Shown here: piece after piece, positions 12,707-24,700 of the stretch
Position numbering within the stretch: the first letter of the stretch is position 1
Layout: each line of letters starts with the position of its first letter
Translations under genes and position numbers: made by a program
From: Spongilla lacustris
Lineage: Eukaryota; Porifera; Demospongiae; Spongillida; Spongillidae
NCBI GenBank assembly: GCA_949361645.1
Contig: OX442424.1
Coordinates: forward strand, 4,113,986-4,177,985
Direction: 5' to 3'
DNA length: 64,000 bases
The notes under the pieces: generated by a model
Seen by the model: only the letters and a program-made list of their open reading frames with translations
What the model was told of the DNA's origin: nothing
Database searches by the model: none

Positions 12707-15700
12707 CTGTGGATTTAAAATAAATATCCTCATATTGCTAAACTAATAGAGAGATTGCACTGCAGACTTCCCTGTATATGTAAGGACTCACCATCATAGC
12801 TAGGTGGACACATGTCACACGTTCTCCCATAGGCCCATCCAGTACAGTTGCATTGACCTGTGCTTTGGTCACAGTCCAGTGAAGAGGAGTATGCACCACA
12901 GCTGCATGCTGAGTGTGGGGTGGTGCAATTGTCAAGGCCACTACTACACAATGTCATGCAGCACATCGATCAAGAGTGATAGAACATTCATTTGTAGAGC
13001 ACACTGGCAATCACCATGGCAATCTTAGTACTGGGCTCATACTTACACGTAGGTAAAAACAGCTACAATCAAATATGATCAAAGTGCTGTCAGGAGTGCA
13101 TACTTAGAAGGAGAAAGGGGGAGGGGGGGACCTGCATCCATCTGTTTTGCACACACACGTACATTCTTTGCATTTTAGCAGCTGAGGTTTATGTGCAACA
13201 GGATGTAAAAGTATATATTATACATGTAGATGGTGCTGTCAAAGTTTTTATATACATGTACATGTAGCTGAAATTTATGACCCCAGTTACATGTACATCA
13301 CTAACAGCCATAGCATGTTACCCCCCCCCCCCCCCCCCCCCCTCCTCCCTGTTACGTGCCCCTCATTTGAATCACCTTCACATGGTACTCCAGACGTAAT
13401 GTTTCCAAAGAAACCAGGTAGGCAGAGCTCACAATGGGACCCAGTTGTGTGGTTGGTACAGTTCAGACACACTCCAGTGGTACTATCACAGGTCAGCCCA
13501 AGGGAGGGGTCCACATTGGAATTACAGTTGCAGGGAACACAAACTCCAAGCTGGAAGGGAAAGTGCATTGTGAGAGACAAGCCTCCTGCCAATCATTCCT
13601 TACTGTTGAGATTCCATAGTATCCATTCTGACACTGATCACACCTTCGCCCAGTGTATCCCACATCACACCAGTCACATGTGGGGAGGCCATCACTCTCC
13701 AGGGTACAGGTGTGGGTAATATTTACACTCAGAGGTAAGCATCCACAGGGAAGACAGGGGATCCCCCTAGTAGGATCTCCATAATAACCAGCCTGGCACA
13801 TATTACACTGGGGTCCAGTTGAATTTCCGGTACAGCCAATGCACACACCAGTGTTGGCGTCACAGTCCAAGGTCAGGTTGTTACAGCTGCACTGCTGACA
13901 CGGGTCTGCAGGGTTCATGGAGGTCCTTGCATATCCCCTTGAGCACAGTTCACAGAAGTGTCCAGAGGCCCCCTGTGTGCAGGGACACTGTCCAGTGGTT
14001 AGGTCACATTGAGGTGAGAGGGAGTGGCTGCTGCAGTTGCATGCTGTGTGTGTTGAAATGCGTTTGCAAGTGAATTAATGCACTGAGTATTTAGAGCACA
14101 TCTCCACAGTGATTGAACCACAAATGCCCCACCCCACGTAACACCAGAGGTACAACCCCATGAACAGTAACACTAGGCCTACCCCACGTAACGGGCTAGC
14201 CAGGGCTACCCCATGTAACACTAGGGCTACCCCATGTAACACTAGAACTACCCCATGTAACACTAGGGCTACCCCATGTAACACTAGGGCTAACCCATGT
14301 AACACTAGAACTACCCCATGTAACACTAGGGCTACCCCATGTAACACTAGGGCTACCCCATGGAACACTAGGGCTACCCCATGTAACACTAGGGCTACCC
14401 CATGTAACACTAGGGCTACCCCATGTAACACTAGGGCTACCCCATGAAACACTAGGGCTACCCCATGTAACACTAGGGCTACCCCATGTAACACTAGGGC
14501 TACCCCATGTAACACTAGGGCTACCCCATGTAACACTAGAACTACCCCATGTAACACTAGGGCTACCCCATGAAACACTAGGGCTACCCCATGTAACACT
14601 AGGGCTACCCCATGTAACACTAGGGCTACCCCATGTAACACTAGGGCTACCCCATGGAACACTAGGGCTACCCCATGTAACACTAGGGCTACCCCATGTA
14701 CATGTAACACTAGGGCTACCCCATGTAACACTAGGGCTACTCCATGTAACACTAGGGCTATCCCATGTAATACTAGGGCTACCCCATGGAACAACAGAGA
14801 CTAGAACAATGGAGGACATATTCCATGCATAAGCAAATGTATCTACATGTATATGTTAGTACCCAAAAACCTATGTCAAAAGTGAGACGTAAAATGCTTC
14901 TCACTCTGACATCCAGTTGTGGTGTTCAGACCAAATGAGCCATAGGAACAAGAGCAACAATTACTGTCCTGTGAGCTGCCAACATTGGGGAGACATGTAC
15001 ATCTGCCTGTGACCTGATGGGGGTGGGGATAGTGACATGTAGTCATGTGACCATCATAGGCAGTCCACCAATCACCTTGTTGCAAGAATTGCTCAAGGAC
15101 CCAATGGAACAACACTGACATGGGAGACACCCTTCAATATGTTTGTTGAGGTTCCAATATTCATCCTTGCATTGGTCACAATTTGGTCCCACCACATTCT
15201 GTTTGCATGTGCAACTTCCACTGAAGCCATCACATACACCCACTGTTCCATTAGGATTGCACTGACATGCTGGATAGCAGGTACAAAGATGGAGGTGGAA
15301 CACCAGAGGTGTGTACAGTGACTTACCTTTGCATGGTACTCCAGCTGTAATGTTTCCATAGAAACCAGGTAGGCAGAGCTCACAATGCAAACCAGTCGTG
15401 TTATGCGTACAGTTCAGACACACTCCAGTGGTACTATCACAGGTCATTTCAAGGGAGGGGTCCACATTGGAATAACAATTGCAGGGAGCACAAATGCCGA
15501 GCTAAATAGAAACACAATTGTAATGCAGTACGTCCCCTCAACGACACCCCTCATCGTTCCTTACTGTTGAGATCCCATAGTATCCATTCTCACACTGATC
15601 ACACCTTCGCCCAGTATATCCCACATCACACCAGTCACATGTGGGGAGGCCATCACTCTCCAGGGTACAGGTGTGGGTAATATTTACATTCAGAGGTAAG

Positions 15701-18700
15701 CATCCACAGGGAAGACAGGGGATCCCCCTAGTAGGATCTCCATAGTAACCAGCCTGGCACATATTACACTGGGGTCCAGTTGAATTTCCGGTACAGCCAA
15801 TGCACACACCAGTGTTGGCATCACAGTCCAAGGTCAGGTTGTTACAGCTGCACTGCTGACATGGGTCTGCAGGGTTCATGGAGGTCCTTGCATATCCCCT
15901 TGAGCACAGTTCACAGAAGTGTCCAGTGGCCCCCTGTGTGCAGGGACACTGTCCAGTGGTTAGGTCACATTGAGGTGAGAGGGAGTGGCTGCTGCAGTTG
16001 CATGCTGTGTGTATAGAAGTGTACATCATTTCATCCACACATCCATGGTAAATGTTGATATTACTGGGTCAACTACATACATGTAACACATGTATGTGAT
16101 GGTGATGGTTAAAGTGATGTGATGGTAGTGGTGTGATGGTAGTGATGTGATGGTAGCGATGTGATGGTAGTGATGTGAGTGATGTGATGGTACCTGAACA
16201 ATAGATGGGTCTGGGTTGCATAACAATATGGACAAAGTTCCTGCAGGCAGTTAAAAATGGAGATATACGTATCTATCACTTTAACCATCACATCACTACC
16301 ATCACATCACCACCATCACATCACCACCATCACATCACTACCATAACACCTTTACCATTAGTAAACTGATACTCACTTTGACATCCAGTTGTGGTGTTCA
16401 GATCAAATGAGCCATAGGAACAAGAGCAACAATTACTGTCCTGTGAGCTGCCAACATTGGGGAGACATGTACATCTGCCTGTGACCTGATGGGGGTGGGG
16501 ATAGTGACATGTAGTCATGTGACCATCACACGCAGTCCACCAATCACCTTGTTGCAAAAATTGTTCATAGAACCGTTGGAACAACACTGACATGGGAGAC
16601 ACCCCTCTGGGATATTGGTAAGGTTCCAATATCCATCCTCGCATTGGTCACAATTTGGTCCCACCACATTCTGTTTGCATGTGCAACTTCCACTGAAGCC
16701 ATCACATGCACCCACTGTTCCATTAGGATTGCACTGACATGCTGGATAGCAGGTACAAAGATGGAGGTGGAACACCAGAGGTGTGCACAGTGACTTACCT
16801 TTGCATGGTACTCCAGCTGTAATGTTTCCATAGAAACCAGGTAGGCAGAGCTCACAATGGGACCCAGTTGTGTGGTTGGTACAGTTCAGACACACTCCAG
16901 TGGTACTATCGCAGGTCAGCCCAAGGGAGGGGTCCACATTGGAATTACAGTTGCAGGGACTACAATGGCCTAGCTGGAAGGGCAAAATATAAACTTTAAT
17001 GCAATTCAGAATTCACACCCCTCCAACCACACCCCTCATCATTCCTTACTGTTGAGATCCCATAGTATCCATTCTGACACTGATCACACCTTCGCCCAGT
17101 GTATCCCACATCACACCAGTCACATGTGGGGAGGCCATCACTCTCCAGGGTACAGGTGTGGGTAATATTTACATTCAGAGGTAAGCATCCACAGGGAAGA
17201 CAGGGGAACCCCCTAGTAGGATCTCCATAATAACCAGCCTGGCACATATTACACTGGGGTCCAGTGGTATTTCCGGTACAGCCAATGCACACACCAGTGT
17301 TGGCATCACAGTCCAAGGTCAGGTTGTTACAGTTGCACTGTTGACATGGGTCTGCAGGGTTCATGGAGGTCCTTGCATATCCCCTTGAGCACAGTTCACA
17401 GAAGCGTCCAGAGGCCCCCTGTGTGCAGGGACACTGTCCAGTGGTTAGGTCACATTGAGGTGAGAGGGAGTGGCTGCTGCAGTTGCATGCTGTGTGTGTT
17501 GAAGTGTACATCATTTCATCCACACATGCATCGTAATTGTTTTGACACATACAGTATGCTACTGGTGCAACTACCAAAGAAATTAATGTGGCTTGGCTCA
17601 CTAAATACATGTACCAGTGATACATGTATGGTGTGATGGTAGTGATGTGATGGTAGTGATGTGATGGTAGCGATGTGATGGTAGTGATGTGATGGTAGGG
17701 ATGTGATGGTAGTGAAGTGATGGTAGTGATGTGATGGTAGTGATGCACATGATGGTAGTGATGTGATGGTAATGGTGTGATGGTAGTGATGTGATGGTAG
17801 TGATGTGATGGTAGTGATGTGATGGTAGTGCTGTGATGGTAGTGATGTGATAGTAGTGATGTGATGGTAATGGTGTGATGGTAGTGATGTGATGGCAGTG
17901 ATGTGATGGTAGTGATGTGATGGTAGTGATGTGATGGTAGTGATGTGATGGTAGTGATGTGATGGTAATGGTGTGATGGTAGTGATGTGATGGCAGTGAT
18001 GTGATGGTAGTGATGTGATGGTAGTGATGTGATGGTAGTGATGTGATGGTAGTGATGTGATGGTAGTGATGTGATGGTAGTGATGTGATGGTAGTGATGT
18101 GATGGTAGTGATGTGATGGTAGTGATGTGATGGTAGTGATGTGATGGTAGTGACGTGATGGTAGTGATGTGATGGTAGTGATGTGATGGTAGTGATGTGA
18201 TGGTAGTGATGTGATGGTAGCGATATGATGGTAGTGATGTGATGGTAGTGATGTGATGGTAGTGATGTGATGGTAGTGACGTGATGGTAGTGATGTGATG
18301 GTAATGGTGTGATGGTAGTGATCACTACCATAACACCTTTACCATTAGTAAACTGATATACTCACTCTGACATCCAGTTGTGGTGTTCAGACCAAATGAG
18401 CCATAGGAACAAGAGCAACAATTACTGTCCTGTGAGTTGCCAACATTGGGGAGACATGTACATCCACCTGTGACCTGAATGGGGTGGGGTTAGTGACATG
18501 TAGTCATGTGACCATCACATGCTTTCCACCAATCACCTTGTTGCAAAAATTGTTCACAGAGCCATTGGAACAACACTGACATGGAACACATCCCGCTGGG
18601 ATATTGGTAAAGTTCCAATATCCATCCTCGCATTGGTCACAATTTGGTCCCACCACATTCTGTTTGCATGTGCAACTTCCACTGAAGCCATCACATGCAC

Positions 18701-21700
18701 CCACTGTTCCATTAGGATTGCACTGACATGCTGGATAGCAGGTACAAAGATGGAGGTGGAACACCAGAGGTGTGCACAGTGACTTTTACCTTTGCATGGT
18801 ACTCCAGATGTAATGTTTCCATAGAAACCAGGTAGGCAGAGCTCACAATGGGACCCAGTTGTGTGGTTGGTACAGTTCAGACACACTCCAGTGGTACTAT
18901 CACAGGTCAGCCCAAGGGAGGGGTCCACATTGGAATTACAGTTGCAGGGACTACAACGGCCTAGCTGGAAGGGCAAAATATAAACTGTAATGCAATTCAG
19001 AATTCAATCCCCTCCAACCACACCCCTCATCATTCCTTACTGTTGAGATCCCATAGTATCCATTCTGACACTGATCACACCTTCGCCCAGTGTATCCCAC
19101 ATCACACCAGTCACATGTGGGGAGGCCATCACCCTCCAGGGTACAGGTGTGGGTAGTATTTACATTCAGAGGTAAGCATCCACAGGGAAGACAGGGGATC
19201 CCCCTAGTAGGATCTCCATAATAACCAGCCTGGCACATATTACACTGGGGTCCAGTGGTATTTCCGGTACAGCCAATGCACACACCAGTGTTGGCATCAC
19301 AGTCCAAGGTCAGGTTGTTACAGTTGCACTTTTGACATGGTTCTGTTGGGTCCTGCGAGATCCTTGCATACCCATTTGAACACAGCTGACAGAACTGTCC
19401 AGTGTACTCCTTAGGGCACACACAATTCTCCACAGCAAAGACACCTGAAATAATCTGGACATTGGATGGGACCGTAGCATTCTTCTTGATATATGTGAAC
19501 AACGACACAGAATCAATAGTAGATTCTTCAACCATAGCCTGTAGTTGTCAAAGGAACAAAAATAATAGTAAATATGCATGTAGTGCAACCCTTCTACAAG
19601 AACACCTTTTAAATACAGTAACAGGAATAGGGTGTTGTGTTACACTTACTGTTGTAAAACGAGCTGAAAAACTCAGTTCTGTGAGGTTTGACAGCACTGC
19701 AACCAAGTCAATTATAGTAGCACTAGGACCAGTGGTGCTGTTCCATTGCCAGTAGCCTTCTTTGAGTGGGATCTAATATAGAGGTGTTTTAAAAATGATG
19801 TACATGCATTCGTGTGTTCACATAATCCGTTGACATACTGTGTATGTGGACATGTGCAGAGAAGTATTCAAAGTCATCGTTCCAATTAATGCACCACTCC
19901 TGTACAATCCAACCAGTCTGCAAAACAGGAAATACATGTATGTTCATCACAACATGTGCACAGTACAATGAGGTTGGTGGACAGTATATATTTTGCAAAA
20001 CCATAGTAAACTTGTACACATGTACATGTACAAGAAATACGTGTACAGTGTACAGGTAGATGTATGGACAGTGTACATGTAGGAGGACGCTGCAAAATGT
20101 AGAACACATCACCTTATGGATTGTGATTGCAATGTTGATGATGTCATTCCAACCACCAGAACTATATCTAGGCCCAGAGAGCGTCCTTGGTTGCCCAGAA
20201 ATGTCTCAGGTGCATACAGACGGATGTCATCAGTATTAAGAAGAACATAGTGCAGTCCAGGCCCACTGGATGTGATAAGGAACAGGCATATTATTATGTT
20301 TTTCTTAAGCAACTCAAACATGCATGGACAACTCAATGGAAGAGGGGAAATCTATAGGGGAATGGAAGGATATGGAGGAAGAAAGTGGGCATTAAAAAGA
20401 GGAAGCAGGATGGTATTAAGTAAGAGGAAGGAAGGTTTGTGGGATTGAGAGGGAGTGGAGGAGAGGAGAAAAGGACAGGAGTCTAACCTAAGGAGTGATG
20501 GTAAGGGTTTTCCAGTTTCACCCATGAACACCCATCTACCCATGCAGTCCAGGGGTGAGGGTGCATTATTGCACAGTGTTGTAAAGTCTGTTGTCATGAC
20601 AGCCTTGGAGTAGTCCACCAGGTCTGCTGAACACACAGAGGACTTGCCCGAGCACACACACTGGATACAGTTACAGTCAGGCATGTCGCAGGTGCACGCT
20701 GGACATCCAGCAGAAAGGTTGTGGTGCATGTGATAGCAGGCATCACACTTGAGTCCCTGGATCCCAAGTGGACATGGGCACTGCCCATTTAGGGCACACT
20801 GGGAAGAGTTGGAGTATGCAGAGCACCCACAGGGGAGGCAAGTGGAGCCATTGCTGTACGTGCCAGATGGGCAGCAGACGGTAGTTATACAGGAGCCTCC
20901 GTTGCAGTAGCACGATGCATTTGCTGCACTGCAGTTACAAGCTGTGTATATAAGGAGGTGGTCAATGGAAGGATTGTGCTTTATACTGTCATGAGATGAG
21001 AGCTTGGTGTTAACAAAGATGGTCATAAGGGGTGAAAGTTTTGCTGGTCATAAAGGTTAGGGTTGGATAGTTACATGTATAGGGTGATGGTTTGACATCA
21101 TGAGAGTATGAGTTTGCACAATGGTGAGGTTTTGATAGTCATTAGGGTTGGATAGCGATGAGGGTGTGAGTTTCATACTCATAAGGGTGAGCACATCCCA
21201 TAGCCATGACTACCAGGGTTAGGTAGCTGAAAGTAACGGTTTGTTTGATAGTCATGATGGAAACAGTGTGTATGATATGCTCATGAGGAAAGGAGTTTGG
21301 TAGTCATGACATTAAGTTGTGGTGGTGTGCTTCATACTAGGGCCTGCTGAGCTCTCTCAATAAGCTATGTCAACATGTATCATGAAGGGCAATATTTGAT
21401 TCCTGCTGGTTTTTCTGTTTGTATTGGGCAATGGAATGATTTGAATGATGCCAGAACAAAGGGCTGCAGTGCAGGGTAGTTTGGATGGCACACAAGTGGT
21501 GGTAATGGTGTGATGGTAGTGATGTAATGGTAGTGATGTGATGGTAGTGATGTGATGGTAGTGATGGGATGGCAGTGGTGTGATGGTAGTGGTGTGATGG
21601 TGTGGTGTGATGGTAGTGATGTGATGGTAGTGATGTGATGGTAATGATGTGATGGTAGTGATGTGATGGTAGTGGTGTGATGGTAGTGATGTGATGGCAG

Positions 21701-24700
21701 TGGTGTGATGGTGTGGTGTGATGGTAGTGATTTGATGGTAGTGATGTGATGGTAGTGATGTGATGGTAGTGATGTGATGGTAGTGATGTGATGGTAGTGC
21801 TGTGATGGTAGTGATGTGATGGCAGTGGTGTGAGTGATGTGATGGCAGTGATGTGATGGTAGTGATGTGATGGCAGTGGTGTGATGGTGTGGTGTGATGG
21901 TAGTGATGTGATGGTAGTGATGTGATGGTAGTGATGTGATGGTGTGGTGTGATGGTAGTGGTGTGATGGTAGTGGTGTGATGGTAGTGGTGTGATGGTAG
22001 TGATGTGATGGTAGTGATGTGATGGTAGTGGTGTGATGGTAGTGGTGTGATGGTAGTGATGTGATGGTAGTGATGTGATGGTAGTGGTGTGATGGTAGTG
22101 ATGTGATGGTAGTGATGTGATGGTAGTGGTGTGATGGTAGCGATGTGATGGCAGTGATGTGATGGTAGTGGTGTGATGTAGTGATGTGGTGGTAGTGATG
22201 TGATGGTTGTGATGTGATGGTTGTGATGTGATGGTAGTGATGTGATGGTAGTGATGTGATGGTAGTGATGCAATGGTAGCCAACTAAACAAATCATATAG
22301 ATATGTGTTGCTCAACTCAATGCATTCTGTGAGGCAAACATGTGAAAGTTTCCACTCATATTAGTTACCCCACACACATTTCAAATGCAACAAGCATGTA
22401 GCTACATGTTGTGTATGTGGCGCAAACTACGTGTACATGTATCACCGCCAACTCACTCTGACATCCAGTTGTGGTGTTCAGACCAAATGAGCCATACGAA
22501 CAAGAGCAACAATTACTGTCCTGTGAGCTGCCAACATTGGGGAGACATGTACATCTGCCTGTGAGCTGATGGGGGTGGGGATAGTGACATGTAGTCATGT
22601 GACCATCACATGCAGTCCACCAATCACCTTGTTGCAAGAATTGTTGACAGAGCCATTGGAACAACACTGACATGGAACACACCCCTCTGGGATATTGGTA
22701 AGGTTCCAATATCCATCCTTGCATTGGTCACAATTTGGTCCCACCACATTCTGTTTGCATGTGCAACTTCCACTGAAGCCATCACATACACCCACTGTTC
22801 CATTAGGATTGCACTGACATGCTGGATAGCAGGTACAAAGATGGAGGTGGAACACCAGAGGTGTGCACAGTGACTTACCTTTGCATGGTACTCCAGCTGT
22901 AGGATCTCCATAGTATCCAGGTAGGCAGAACTCACAATGGGACCCAATTGAATTTCCGGTACAGCCAATGCACACACCTGTGTTGGCATTACAGTCCAAG
23001 GTCAGGTTGTTACAGCTGCACTTTTGACATGGTTCTGTTGGGTCTCGCGAGGTCCGTGCATACCCATTTGAACACAGCTGACAGAACTGTCCAGTGTACT
23101 CCTTAGGACACACACAATTCTCCACAGCGAAGACGCCTGGAATAATCTGGACATTGGATGGGACCGTAGCATTCTTCTCGATGTATGTGAACAACGACAC
23201 AGAATCAATCGTAACTTGTTCAATAATATCCTGGAGTTGTCAAAGTAATGATATTGTTAGCAATTAAAATAACATGAATAGGGCCTAGTGGGGTCATTTA
23301 CACGTACCGTCGTAAAATGAGCAGAAAAACTCAGTTCTGTGAGATTTGACAGCACTGCAATCAAGTCAGTTATAGTAGCACTAGGACCAGTGGTGCTGTT
23401 CCATTGCCAGTAGCCTTCTTTGAGTGGGATCTAATATAGAGAAGTTTGTTAGTTTAAATGAAGCTCCTAAATGTCTGCACATTCATGTGCCCTATGCATA
23501 CGTTGCTGCACGTACTGTGTATGTGGACAGAGAAGTATTCAGAGTCATCATTCCAATTAATGCACCACTCCTGTAAACTCCAGCCAACCTGTGAAGCCAA
23601 CATTACATGCACATATTACAATTACAGGAAAGGCCATAGTACATCTACATACATTGTACAAGAAATACATATACATGTATTCATGTAGGAGGACACTGTA
23701 ATATGTAGACCACATCACCTTATGGATTGTGATTGCAATGTCGATGATGTCATTCCAACTACCAGGACGATATCTAAGCCCAGAGAACGTTCTTGGTTGC
23801 CCAGAAATGTCTCAGGTGCATACAGACGGATATCATCAGAAATAAGAAGGATATAGTGTAGTCCAGGCCCACTGGATGTGATAAGGAACAGGCATATTAT
23901 TTTTTCTTAAGTAACTCAAACATGCATGGTCAACTCAATGGGAAGAGGGGTATAGTCTATAGGGGAATGGAAGGATATGGAAGAAAGTGGGCATTAAAAA
24001 AAGGAAGCAGGATGGCATTAAATAAGTGGAAGGAAGGTTTGTCATGTGATTGAGAGGGAGTGGAGGAGAGGAGAAAAGGACAGGAGTCTAACCTAAGAAG
24101 TGATGGTAAGGGTTGTCCAGTTTCACTCACGAACACCCATCCACCCATGCAGTCCAGGGGTAAGGCTGCAGTATTGCACAGTGTTGTGAAGTCGGTCGTC
24201 ATGACAGCCTTGGAGTAGTCCACCAGGTCTGCTGAACACACAGAGGACTTGCCCGAGCACACACACTGGATGCAGTTACAGTCAGGCATGTCGCAGGTGC
24301 AAGCTGGACATCCAGCAGAAAGGTTGTGGTGCATGTAAGAGCAGGCATCACACTTGAGTCCCTGGATCCCAAGTGGGCATGGGCATTGCCCATTTAGATC
24401 GCACTGGGAAGAGTTGGAGTATGCAGAGCACCCACAGGGGAGGCAGGTGGAGCCATTGCTATACGTGCCAGATGGGCAGCACACGGGGCCTGTACAGAAG
24501 CCTCCACCGTATGGGTTGCAGTTGCACAATGCATTTGCTGCACTGCAGTTACAGGCTGTGTATATAAGGAGGTGGTCAGTGTAAAGTTTGTAGATGAAAG
24601 TCACGAGATGAGAGCGTGATGGTCACAAACATGATGGTTTTATGGTCATAAGGGAGTGAAAGTATTGGTGGTCATGAAGGTTAGGGTTTGTTAGTCATGT

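Larger units (their letters stand above)
13376..19041 (-). repeat. Tandem four-exon LE cassettes (440-175-201-102 nt)
   Basis: Exon sizes repeat exactly: 440 nt at 17489, 16004 and 14043; 175 nt at 18964, 16973, 15501 and 13550; 201 nt at 18730, 16741, 15269 (and 22821); 102 nt at 18467, 16478, 15006 (and 22558). A full cassette encodes 306 residues and six LE domains. Copies are nearly identical by eye in exons and in the short introns between them. The last copy lacks its 201- and 102-nt exons. Cassette starts lie 2,049, 1,485 and 1,961 bp apart; most of the variation comes from minisatellites in the intron before each 440-nt exon. Confidence 0.9.

Noticed and set aside
13287..13719. Plus-strand ORFs of 101-142 aa overlapping laminin exons
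   Set aside because: Shadows of the minus-strand cysteine-rich exons; no splice context or domain.
14075..14819. 239- and 207-aa repetitive ORFs on the minus strand
   Set aside because: Produced by the 21-bp intronic minisatellite, a multiple of three; they do not connect to laminin exon phases.
20113..20265. An alternative frame in exon 17 reading YSSGGWNDIINIAITIHK
   Set aside because: It looks protein-like but has an upstream stop, and differences between exons 10 and 17 are silent only in the other frame, which also fits splice phases.
21357..22315. Three overlapping 308-311 aa His/Thr-rich ORFs
   Set aside because: They are frames of a 14-bp minisatellite in a laminin intron; all three frames are open because the unit lacks stops, and none shows normal protein composition.
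13376..22821. CRISPR-like or spaced-repeat array
   Set aside because: The regularly spaced repeats are laminin LE exons and intron minisatellites in a eukaryotic gene.
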